Positions 45,937 through 53,975 of a stretch of DNA of 64,000 bases are shown piece by piece. How positions within the stretch are numbered: position 1 is the stretch's first letter; the number at the start of each line of letters is the position of its first letter. The notes under the pieces are model-generated. The model searched no databases, had not been told where the DNA came from, and saw nothing but the letters and a program-made list of their open reading frames with translations. A program made the position numbers and the translations under genes. The stretch spans positions 62,001-126,000 of the forward strand of contig JBBRQU010000005.1 of assembly GCA_038225855.1 (NCBI GenBank), given 5' to 3'. The stretch comes from CAHJXF01 sp038225855 (GTDB lineage: Bacteria > Pseudomonadota > Gammaproteobacteria > Burkholderiales > Burkholderiaceae_D).

Positions 45937-46769
45937 CGCAGCAGAACCTGTCTGACCAGCAGCGCCACCGGCGTGACCATCGGCTGAATCATCGCCGACA
46001 GGAAACCGGGCAGACGCAGCGGCTTCATCATCATCTTGAGCGCCTGACTTGCGGGATAGTGCGTGCGGATCATGCGCGCAACGCGACTCTGGGTTTGCGC
46101 GAAGCGCGCGCCGTCGCGCTTCTCACCGGGATGTACCGTGACGAACGAATGCCACAGGCCGATCTCCGCGTCGCTGTGACGCGCTTCGACCAGGCGACGC
46201 TTCAACGAACTGAAGACTCGCATGCGGCTGTTCTTCTCGCGCGCGTCGTAGAGGTCGAAGTACTTGAGAAAATGCTTGTAGTGCCTGACCTCGTCGCTGC
46301 GGATGTGTTCGATCAGCCGGATCAGGATGGGCTCGTCGGCGAGTTCGCGGATCGCCCGATAGACCGTCGACGTGCCGGTTTCGACGACGCAGCGCGCGGC
46401 CATTTCCAGAGCATGCGTCGGCTCGTACCCCTCGACGCCACAGGTCAATGAGTACTCGGCAAAGAAGCGCGCATAGGCGGCTTCCCAATCGAACGCGGGC
46501 CAGACCTTCTCTACGTACGCGCGCAGCGCGCGGCCGTGTTGCAGCTCCTCCTTTTCCCAGCGTTGCGACAGCCATTCGGCGATCTCGGCGTCGTCGCGAA
46601 AATAATCGGCGAGGTTGCCGGCATAGGTATCGGAAGCGAATTCGACGAACGACGAGGCCGCGAGGATGAACAACATGTCTTCGCGATCGCGAATGCGCGC
46701 GAAGTCGATGTCGTCCAGCGGAATGTCCTCGAGCCGCCAGGGCAATCGGGTTGCGGCGTTTACCTGCAC
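45933..46769 (-). CDS. Ferritin-like di-iron domain protein
   Basis: 278 residues. Two helix-pair metal motifs are visible: EKEELQHGRALRAYVEKVWP and later SDEVRHYKHFLKYFDLYDAR, with conserved Glu in EFASDTYAG and VVETGTSTVYRAIREL. This is the E-x-x-H pattern of ferritin-like and acyl-ACP desaturase-like di-iron proteins. The C-terminal 40 residues are hydrophobic (LPGFLSAMIQPMVTPVALLV) and may touch the membrane. I cannot name the reaction. It is the first gene of the thiS-thiG-trmB operon and is coupled to thiS by TTGA. Confidence 0.8.
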   Translation of the reverse strand: MQVNAATRLPWRLEDIPLDDIDFARIRDREDMLFILAASSFVEFASDTYAGNLADYFRDDAEIAEWLSQRWEKEELQHGRALRAYVEKVWPAFDWEAAYARFFAEYSLTCGVEGYEPTHALEMAARCVVETGTSTVYRAIRELADEPILIRLIEHIRSDEVRHYKHFLKYFDLYDAREKNSRMRVFSSLKRRLVEARHSDAEIGLWHSFVTVHPGEKRDGARFAQTQSRVARMIRTHYPASQALKMMMKPLRLPGFLSAMIQPMVTPVALLVRQVLLR

Positions 46770-47011
46770 AGATGCTCCTTCATGTGGATGCGGCCCGTCA
46801 GGACCTCAAGAACTTGTCCGCGCATCCGATATCCCAAGTAGCCGATCGTTGCGCGTGCCGAAGGGGTCGATCTACGGACGATATTGTGACCGATCTACGG
46901 CGCCTCCGGTTTCTTGTGCGTTGCTTGTCCGCCAACCAGGCACGCACGGCGTTGTGCTACTACATTCCGCTTGCGCTCCCCGCTTCCGATCCCCTCGCCT
47001 GAACCCGTTCA

Positions 47012-48790
47012 ATGACCGTAGCAGCATACCTCCGCACGATCACGCCGGACGACGCGTCGCCTCGGCCGACAAACAGTCGCAGGCTGCGCAGCCTTGCGTC
47101 GCTCTTCGGCGCGGTGGCCTGCGTAGTGATGCTCTCAGCCTGCTCGACCTTGCCGAAGAATGTCGATCGCACACCGTCGATGTCGATCGCGATCAGCGGC
47201 GCCACGAGACTCGGATCGATCGCGAACGCGTCGGCTCCATCGACCTCTTCGGCTGCGTCGTCTCCCGGTTCGGCCAACCCGGCGACACGCGTCACTGCGC
47301 CCACGTCGGGCTTTCGGCTGATCGGCGACGGCGAGGAGGCGTTCGCAACGCTGTTCACGCTCATCGAAAACGCGCAGCGTTCGCTCGATCTTCAGTACTA
47401 CATCGTCGAGGACGATCCTTATGCGCGCGCACTGCTCCGCGCCGCACGCATGGCCGCTGAGCGTGGTGTGCGCGTGCGCCTGTTGATCGACGATCTCTAC
47501 ACGACCGGCAAGGACGACAGGATCGCGTGGTACTCCGCGCATCCCAACATCGAGGTTCGCGTCTTCAACCCGTTCGGCATCGGGCGGCGGTGGCTCGTGA
47601 CGCGCCTGGCCGCATCGATCACCGATATCGGCCGCATCAATCACCGCATGCACAACAAGCTGTTCGTCGCCGATGGCGCCTTCGCGGTCACGGGCGGACG
47701 CAACGTGGGCGCCGCGTACTACATGCATTCGGACAAGACCAACTTCCTCGACCTCGACGTACTCGTCGCAGGGCCGGCGGTGAAAGATTTGGCCGCGAGC
47801 TTCGATCGATATTGGAACAGTACGTACGCGTATCCGATCGAGACGCTGGTGAAAGACGCGGGCCGACCACGCGACACCGTCGACCAGCGTGCACTCTCCG
47901 ACCCCGACGACCCCGTACGCAAGGCCGCCGGGGAAGCACGGCAACAGGGCCTCGCATTGCAAAAGGAAATCGACGTGGGCCACATCGCGTTGAAGCTCGC
48001 GCCCGCGGTGGTGATCGTCGACAAGCCCACCAAGGTCGAGGGCACGGCGCCAGAAGCCTTGACTGCGGGTGTAGGGCTGGGTGTGGGGCTGGGTCCGGAG
48101 CTCGGTGCGGGCTTGGGTGCGGGCACAGGTGCGGGCGCAGATGCAGGGTACGGTCTCGCGGCCGGTGCGACGATCGCGACCGACGTGATCGCGATCGCCA
48201 AGAGCGCGCAGAGCGAACTGATCATCGTGTCGCCGTATTTCGTTCCGGGGCCGCATGGGATGGACGTGATCCGCGAACTGGTCGCACGCGGAGTCAAGGT
48301 GCGCGTGCTGACCAATTCGCTCGCGGCCACCGATGCGGCGGTGGTGCACATCGGATACTCGCGCTATCGAGAGCCCTTGCTGAAGCTCGGCGTCGAGATC
48401 TTCGAATTGCGACCGCAGCCCGGATCGGAAGGCGCGCGCCTGGGCGTGGTGGGCTCGTCGAAGGCGAGCCTGCATGCCAAGGTTCTGCTGGTCGATCGCC
48501 GCACGGCCTTCATCGGCTCGTTCAATGTCGATCAACGTTCGGCGCTCGAGAACACCGAAATGGGATTGCGGATCGAGAGCGACGCGTTCGCGTCCGACGT
48601 GCTCGAGCGCCTGCGCGAGCGCGGTGAAGAGAGCCGCTATCGCGTGCGGCTCGCGCCCGATGGCCACTTGCAGTGGGTCACCAAGAGCGATGGTGTCGAG
48701 CAGGTGTTCGACCATGAACCCGACGCGAGTGCCCTGCTGAAATTCACGCTGCGCATGCTCGCGCCGTTCGCGCCCGAGGAGTTGCTATAG
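47012..48790 (+). CDS. Phospholipase D-superfamily lipoprotein (cardiolipin synthase ClsC-like)
   Basis: 592 residues. After an N-terminal charged stretch, the signal LASLFGAVACVVMLSAC ends in a lipobox (LSAC). Two HKD motifs are complete: HNKLFVADGAFAVTGGRN and HAKVLLVDRRTAFIGSFN, with DLQYYIVEDDPYARALLRAA at the start of the first domain. Two-HKD enzymes of this type transfer phosphatidyl groups, as in cardiolipin synthesis. Between the domains is an insert with a Gly-rich repeat (GVGLGVGLGPELGAGLGAGT). The 242-base region before it holds a short direct repeat GATCTACGG, twice, and no other gene. It precedes tRNA-Gly. Confidence 0.9.
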   Translation: MTVAAYLRTITPDDASPRPTNSRRLRSLASLFGAVACVVMLSACSTLPKNVDRTPSMSIAISGATRLGSIANASAPSTSSAASSPGSANPATRVTAPTSGFRLIGDGEEAFATLFTLIENAQRSLDLQYYIVEDDPYARALLRAARMAAERGVRVRLLIDDLYTTGKDDRIAWYSAHPNIEVRVFNPFGIGRRWLVTRLAASITDIGRINHRMHNKLFVADGAFAVTGGRNVGAAYYMHSDKTNFLDLDVLVAGPAVKDLAASFDRYWNSTYAYPIETLVKDAGRPRDTVDQRALSDPDDPVRKAAGEARQQGLALQKEIDVGHIALKLAPAVVIVDKPTKVEGTAPEALTAGVGLGVGLGPELGAGLGAGTGAGADAGYGLAAGATIATDVIAIAKSAQSELIIVSPYFVPGPHGMDVIRELVARGVKVRVLTNSLAATDAAVVHIGYSRYREPLLKLGVEIFELRPQPGSEGARLGVVGSSKASLHAKVLLVDRRTAFIGSFNVDQRSALENTEMGLRIESDAFASDVLERLRERGEESRYRVRLAPDGHLQWVTKSDGVEQVFDHEPDASALLKFTLRMLAPFAPEELL

Positions 48791-48822
48791 CGAACAAATG
48801 CCTTGAACTACAATCGACGCGC

Positions 48823-48896
48823 GCGGGTGTAGTTCAATGGCAGAACGGCAGCTTCCCAAGCTGCATACGCGAGTTCGATTCTCGTCACCCGCTCCA
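48823..48896 (+). tRNA. tRNA-Gly (anticodon CCC)
   Basis: The acceptor stem GCGGGTG pairs with CACCCGC (48886-48892), followed by discriminator T and encoded CCA. D-stem GTTC/GAAC, anticodon stem GCAGC/GCTGC around loop TTCCCAA, and T-arm GCGAG-TTCGATT-CTCGT (with one G-T pair) complete the cloverleaf. A -10-like TACAAT lies at 48809-48814. The 3' end is two bases from the stop of the convergent dehydrogenase gene. Confidence 0.96.
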
Positions 48897-48898
48897 GG

Positions 48899-50383
48899 TC
48901 AGAACCCTCCGAGACACACGTACTTCATCTCCAGATATTCCTCGATGCCGTGCACCGACCCTTCGCGGCCGAGCCCCGATTGCTTGACGCCGCCAAACGG
49001 CGCGACCTCGTTTGACATGATCCCCGTGTTGACGCCCACCATGCCGGTCTCGAGCGCCTCGGCGACGCGCCAGACGCGGTTCACGTCGCGGCTGTAGAAG
49101 TAGGCGGCAAGGCCGAACTCGGTGCCGTTGGCCTGCGCGATCGCATCGGCCTCGTCGGTGAAGCGAAACACCGCAGCGACCGGGCCGAAGGTTTCTTCGC
49201 TCGCGACCAGCATCGTCGGCGTGACGTCGGCAAGCACGGTGGGCTGATAGAAGCGGCCGCCCTTTTCGTGCCGCTCTCCCCCGGTGATGACTTTCGCGCC
49301 GTGGGCCTTCGCATCGGCGACGTGCTCTTCGACTTTCTTCAACGCCGCATCGTCGATCAGCGGGCCCTGCTGCACGCCGTCTTCGGTGCCCACGCCGACC
49401 TTCAGCGAGCGACTCTTCTCGGCGAGCTTGGACACGAAGCGATCGTAGATATCGTCCTGCACGTAGAAGCGATTGGTGCACACGCAGGTCTGGCCGGTGT
49501 TGCGATACTTCGATGCGATCGCGCCTTCGACCGCGGCGTCCACGTCGGCGTCGTCGAAGACGATGAAGGGCGCGTTTCCGCCAAGTTCGAGCGAGATCTT
49601 CTTGATGGTCGGCGCGCACTGCGCCATCAGGATGCGGCCCACCTGGGTCGATCCGGTGAACGACATCTTGCGCACGATGGCGCTCTCGCACAACGCCTTG
49701 CCGACTTCGATCGAACGCTCGCTGTCGGCCGGCACGACGTTGAATACCCCGGGGGGAAAGCCCGCGCGATGCGCGAGTTCGGCCAACGCGAGCGCGGTCA
49801 GGGGCGTCTGCTCGGCGGGCTTGACGACGATCGCGCAGCCGGCTGCGATCGCCGGCGCTACCTTGCGCGTGATCATCGCCATCGGAAAATTCCACGGCGT
49901 GATCGCCGCGCACACGCCGACCGGTTGCCTGAGCACGAACATGCGCTTGTTCGGGTCGGGCGACGCGAGCGTTTCGCCCGCGACGCGTTTGGCTTCCTCG
50001 GCGAACCATTCGATGAACGAGGCGCCGTAGATCACTTCGCCGCGGGACTCGGCCATCGGCTTGCCCTGCTCGGCGGTCATCAACACGGCGAGGTCGTCCT
50101 GATGGGCGAGCATCAGCTCGAACCATTTGCGCATCACCGCCGCGCGTTCCCGGGCGGTCTTCTTCGCCCACAGCGGAAACGCCTTCTCCGCGGCCGCGAT
50201 CGCGAGAATGGCGTGGGCGGCGCCGAGGTTGGCGACCTGCGCGATGCTTCCGCCGGTCGCAGGATCTTCGACCGCGAATCGTCCGTTCTCTTCCGAAGCG
50301 ACCCAGCGACCATTGATGTAGCCGGCGGTCTTGAGTAGTTCGGAATCCTTCAAGGGCACACGTTGATCGACGCGTTGAAGCAT
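48899..50383 (-). CDS. gabD: NAD(P)-dependent succinate-semialdehyde dehydrogenase
   Basis: 494 residues from the ATG at 50383, which is preceded by GGAGGATTCCACC; an ATG at 50398 would put the ribosome site inside the gene. The aldehyde dehydrogenase core shows PWNFPMAMITRKVAPAIAAG, FTGSTQVGRILM, the catalytic Glu in KKISLELGGNAPFIVFDD and the catalytic Cys in GQTCVCTNRFYVQ. Near the end are SEETFGPVAAVFRF and GVNTGIMSNEVAPFGGVKQS, typical of GabD. It oxidises succinate semialdehyde to succinate for GABA and related catabolism. Specificity within the family is by similarity. It stands alone. Confidence 0.9.
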   Translation of the reverse strand: MLQRVDQRVPLKDSELLKTAGYINGRWVASEENGRFAVEDPATGGSIAQVANLGAAHAILAIAAAEKAFPLWAKKTARERAAVMRKWFELMLAHQDDLAVLMTAEQGKPMAESRGEVIYGASFIEWFAEEAKRVAGETLASPDPNKRMFVLRQPVGVCAAITPWNFPMAMITRKVAPAIAAGCAIVVKPAEQTPLTALALAELAHRAGFPPGVFNVVPADSERSIEVGKALCESAIVRKMSFTGSTQVGRILMAQCAPTIKKISLELGGNAPFIVFDDADVDAAVEGAIASKYRNTGQTCVCTNRFYVQDDIYDRFVSKLAEKSRSLKVGVGTEDGVQQGPLIDDAALKKVEEHVADAKAHGAKVITGGERHEKGGRFYQPTVLADVTPTMLVASEETFGPVAAVFRFTDEADAIAQANGTEFGLAAYFYSRDVNRVWRVAEALETGMVGVNTGIMSNEVAPFGGVKQSGLGREGSVHGIEEYLEMKYVCLGGF

Positions 50384-50425
50384 GGTGGAATCCTCCATCC
50401 GACGATGGACTGAAGCTTAGCGCAT

Positions 50426-50535
50426 CGCCCGTTGTCGTTCCGACGAGCGTAGCGACGAGGAACCTCATCGGCTACGATCACCCACCGTGGTGTGGTAAGC
50501 GGACGATTCCTCACACGTTCGAAATGACACAAAAG
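50426..50535. repeat. REP-like repeat, family 2
   Basis: A palindromic unit GTCGTTCCGACGAGCGTAGC continues into GACGAGGAACCTC. A second, diverged unit GATTCCTCACACGTTCGAAA follows about 50 bases later. This family (GTCRTTYCGAGCGNAGCGAGG type) differs from family 1 and appears once here, between gabD and the polymerase gene. Confidence 0.7.
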
Positions 50536-50555
50536 CCGGTTCGGATTCCTCACCC

Positions 50556-53096
50556 ATGACCGTCACGCATCCTGCCGCACCGTCGCGCATCAGCAGCAAC
50601 GACGCGCTCGCGCGACCTTCTCTGGTTCTGCGAGTCGCGCTCGTCGGTATCGCGCTCGCCTGCGCCGCATGCGGACTCGTCATCGCCGAGGCCTATCCGA
50701 TCCGACCGATGGTCATGATCGGACTGTTCATCGCGTGGTGTGTCTTCGCGGGCGTGCGTTTCTCGATCGCGCTGCCGGCGATGATCGCGTTGATGCCGAT
50801 CGTGGGCATGGCGCCGCGCACCGGCTGGCTGACCTTCGAAGAATTCGACCTGCTGATACTCGCGACGAGCGCCGGCGGCTATGCGGCGGTCGCGCGTCGC
50901 GCCTGGGCGTCCGACGCGCATGCGCATGCGCACACACTCATACACACTCCGAGCGGCGATGCGAAGTTGTCTATCGTCTCGATGGCATTGATCGCACTCT
51001 TTTTCGCATCGACCGTGATCGCGCTCGAACGCGGCATCGTCGGCGCCGGCGGATTTCGCTTCGACTGGTTCCAGGGTTACAACGACCCGTTGAACAGCCT
51101 GCGCATCTTCAAGAGCTTCGCGTGGGTCGTGCTGATGCTGCCGCTCGCGCAGGGTGAATTGCGCAAGCCCGGCGGCTTCGATCGCATCGGCATCGGCATC
51201 ACCGCGGCGCTCGGACTCGGCGCGCTCGCGGTTGTTCATGAGCGGCTGGCGTTCACGGGCCTGCTGGACTTTTCCGACGACTATCGCGTGACCGGATCGT
51301 TCTGGGAGATGCATGTCGGCGGCGCGGCGCTGGAAGACTTTCTCGCACTGAGCATCCCGTTCGCCGTCCGAGAGACTCTGCGGGACGCGCATTGGTCGCG
51401 CTTCGTTGCGGGCGCATGCGTCCTTGCGCTCGCCGCCTACACCTGTCTCGTCACGTACTCGCGCGGCGTGTATCTCGCGATCCCGATCTCGTTGCTGGTG
51501 CTTGTTGTGCTGGTGTTCAGACAGCGGCTGCGTCTCGACCGTCGCATGCTGTGGTCAGCGCTCGCGAAAGGCGCCTTGTTCGCGATCGTCGTCGCAGCTT
51601 GCGGGTTCACCGTGTTTCGCGGCGGCGGCTACCGCGCCGTACTCGCGGCCTTCGCGGTCCTTGCCTTGACCATTCCGATCGAGACTTCCATCCGTCGCAC
51701 GCGACCGGCAATGTGGCTGCTCGCGTTGATCGGCGCCGGGCTGCTGGGCGCGGTCGGTACGGTGGCGGCCGAGTTGTTGCCCAAGGGACCCTACATCGTC
51801 TTCGCCCTCGTGTGTGCGGCAGCGGTCGCGGCCACGATGCAAGCCGCCCGTACACGGACGACGACGACCGCGATGGTCGCCATTGCTGCCTATCTGTGGC
51901 TCGCGATCGCGGCCTGCGTGGTCGCCGGCTGGTGGGGCGGGCGCGGCGCGCTACGCGACAGCGTCGCGGTGATGAGCTTGATCGTCGTCATCGCTTTCAG
52001 CGCATCTCGACTGAAGCGATCGATCTGGCCCGCGAGACGGCGTGAACAACTCACGATGATCGGCTTCGCGGCGCTCGTGATGGCGTCGGTCGCCGCCCTC
52101 ACCGGCGGGGCCTACATGGGTGACCGCTTCTCTTCGAGCCGAGGCGACCTCCACGTGCGGCTTGCGCATTGGGCCGAGGGCATGTCGCGCCTCACGGGCA
52201 TGAACCAGTGGCTGCTCGGCAAAGGACTCGGGCGCTATCCCGCCACGTCGATCTACGAGTCCTTCGACCCGGACCTGCCCGGCCACTACCACGTGACGAA
52301 GCGCAACGGGAATACGTTTCTATCGTTGGCGGCGCCGCGCATCAAGAACCTGAGCTCGGGCCAACTGTTTCGCGTTTCGCAACGAGTCGAAGTGCAATCC
52401 AACGCGGCGTATGCGCTGACCCTCGAGGCGCGCACCGCGTCGCCGCTCACGTTCCACCTCGAGATTTGCGAAAAGCACTTGATCTACGTCGCCGGCTGCG
52501 CATACGGCGACAGGAGCTTGGGACCCGGGCCGGACGCGTGGACGACCTTGGTTATTCCGCTGCAAACAAAAGACATCGGTACTGCGCCTTGGTACGCGCG
52601 GAAACCGGTTTTCTTTTCGATCTCGATCTTCGATCCGGGCGGCGTTGCCCAGATTCGCAGCATGCGGCTGATCGGACCGGGGGGCATCGACGTACTCGCC
52701 AATGGCGACTTCACCGATCGAACGGCGCACTGGTTCTCGTCGAGCGACCAGTTCCATATTCCGTTCCATATCGAGAACCTCGCGTTCGACTTGCTGTTCG
52801 ATCAGGGCGTGCTCGGCCTCGCGCTCTTCACGCTGCTGGTCGGCGGCGCGCTGATTCGCACCGCGCTCGGCCGCGCGCGTCGGCATCCCGACGCGCCTTA
52901 CGTGGCTGCAGCGATCGTCGGCTTTCTCGTTGTCGGCATGTTCGACAGCCTGCTCGATGTGCCGCGCGTGGCCTTCCTCTTCTATTTCGTTGTAGTGCTG
53001 GGATTGATGCTGAGAAATCCGCGTGCGGCGAAAGTCGAGCCGAAGAGCAGGTACGCTCAGGTTTTATCCGGAATGGCTGAAAGACAAGAGGGGTAG
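50556..53096 (+). CDS. O-antigen ligase/polysaccharide polymerase-like membrane protein with inserted periplasmic domain
   Basis: 846 residues with about a dozen transmembrane helices up to residue 510 and two or three more at the end. Wzy/WaaL features are WEMHVGGAALEDFLALSIPF, YSRGVYLAIPISLLVLVVLV and, near residue 535, LAHWAEGMSRLTGMNQWLLG-KGLGRYP. The matching second half of the catalytic loop, HIENLAFDLLFDQGVLGLAL (about 738-757), is displaced by roughly 150 residues of beta-rich sequence (SQRVEVQSNAAYALTLEART to NGDFTDRTAHW). Such enzymes polymerise or ligate undecaprenyl-linked sugars at the periplasmic face. No other polysaccharide gene is near. It is unlike standard Wzy proteins in carrying the insert. 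Confidence 0.8.
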   Translation: MTVTHPAAPSRISSNDALARPSLVLRVALVGIALACAACGLVIAEAYPIRPMVMIGLFIAWCVFAGVRFSIALPAMIALMPIVGMAPRTGWLTFEEFDLLILATSAGGYAAVARRAWASDAHAHAHTLIHTPSGDAKLSIVSMALIALFFASTVIALERGIVGAGGFRFDWFQGYNDPLNSLRIFKSFAWVVLMLPLAQGELRKPGGFDRIGIGITAALGLGALAVVHERLAFTGLLDFSDDYRVTGSFWEMHVGGAALEDFLALSIPFAVRETLRDAHWSRFVAGACVLALAAYTCLVTYSRGVYLAIPISLLVLVVLVFRQRLRLDRRMLWSALAKGALFAIVVAACGFTVFRGGGYRAVLAAFAVLALTIPIETSIRRTRPAMWLLALIGAGLLGAVGTVAAELLPKGPYIVFALVCAAAVAATMQAARTRTTTTAMVAIAAYLWLAIAACVVAGWWGGRGALRDSVAVMSLIVVIAFSASRLKRSIWPARRREQLTMIGFAALVMASVAALTGGAYMGDRFSSSRGDLHVRLAHWAEGMSRLTGMNQWLLGKGLGRYPATSIYESFDPDLPGHYHVTKRNGNTFLSLAAPRIKNLSSGQLFRVSQRVEVQSNAAYALTLEARTASPLTFHLEICEKHLIYVAGCAYGDRSLGPGPDAWTTLVIPLQTKDIGTAPWYARKPVFFSISIFDPGGVAQIRSMRLIGPGGIDVLANGDFTDRTAHWFSSSDQFHIPFHIENLAFDLLFDQGVLGLALFTLLVGGALIRTALGRARRHPDAPYVAAAIVGFLVVGMFDSLLDVPRVAFLFYFVVVLGLMLRNPRAAKVEPKSRYAQVLSGMAERQEG

Positions 53097-53387
53097 ACCA
53101 GCCTCGACGCGAAGCCCCTTCTCGCGATGCCCAATCCCCCCAATTTTTCGTCCATCATCCCGGCTGCGAAATACCTGCTGGCCGCGGCCGGCTGCGGGTC
53201 CCAGCAAGGGTTCCTGCACGCCCCACCGCAACTAGACCTGATTGCTTTCTAGGCGTCTGCGCACTGAGGTTGCAATCGGCGGGCGGGCTGGCTCCGAGAG
53301 TTTCGATGCTTGCCTCATACCCGCGCACCGATGTAAATTGCGGACGCCATATAAAGGGCAACCCACAGCCGACCCAGGGAGAAAACG

Positions 53388-53852
53388 ATGAAAGTAAGAA
53401 TCTTGATATGCGTGATCGCCGCTTGCTTGATCGGCGGCTGTGCGAGCAGTTCCCGCGGCTTCGTTCCGGCGCGGAAGGCACAAACGACCACCTGTGACCG
53501 ATCCACAAGTTCCCCTCGCGCTTCCTGCGATGTGCCAGTCGATGTGAGATGTTTTCTGGGTATCTGGCCTTGTTTTATTGATAGTTACGAGCAGATAACG
53601 GTAAAGGGTTCGGACAGTTCAGTCATTAGCTGGAGTTTGGTTTCGGCTGATTATGTCTTCGCGGATAAGGGGATCGAATTTGAAGACACCCGCGTGTTCA
53701 GTTGTAGTAAGAAAGGGGAAACTGGAACTGAATTCCAGTGTAGCGATAGCGGGAAAAAACAGAAAGATCCTTATAAATACACAATCAGGCTCACTCCAAA
53801 AGGCAGAGCTTTTGGCGTGGGTGATCTGGATCCCTGGGTTGTCAATGAGTAA
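53388..53852 (+). CDS. Uncharacterised AT-richer lipoprotein
   Basis: 154 residues with an AGGGAG ribosome site six bases before the ATG. The signal MKVRILICVIAACLIGGC ends in a lipobox (IGGC). The mature part has four further Cys residues (TTCDRSTSSPRASCDVPVDVRC and later FSCSKK, FQCSDS), probably disulphide-bonded, and ends GVGDLDPWVVNE. The second half uses AT-rich codons unlike its neighbours (GC clearly lower from about 53560 on), which suggests recent acquisition. I do not recognise the family. The 291 bases before it hold no supported gene. Confidence 0.7.
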   Translation: MKVRILICVIAACLIGGCASSSRGFVPARKAQTTTCDRSTSSPRASCDVPVDVRCFLGIWPCFIDSYEQITVKGSDSSVISWSLVSADYVFADKGIEFEDTRVFSCSKKGETGTEFQCSDSGKKQKDPYKYTIRLTPKGRAFGVGDLDPWVVNE

Positions 53853-53889
53853 TAGCATCCTTGCTTAAAGGTGTTGCTGAAATAAATAC

Positions 53890-53929
53890 ATCTGGGCGCA
53901 AGTTTCCTCGAAACACCGCCCAGATTTTC
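53890..53929. terminator. Terminator-like hairpin between convergent genes
   Basis: A 9-bp stem ATCTGGGCG/CGCCCAGAT (53890-53898 with 53917-53925), an 18-base loop and a TTTT tail follow the lipoprotein gene. AT-rich sequence on the left could let it serve the convergent cyclase gene too. Confidence 0.65.
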
Positions 53930-53975
53930 ACGTCAGTTTGATTTCCGCAAAAAACTCTTGCGGTTATCACGCGCA

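Noticed and set aside
46770..47011. TPP riboswitch before the ferritin-like/thiS/thiG operon
   Set aside because: The conserved CTGAGA and ACCTGATCTGG elements are not seen in the leader.
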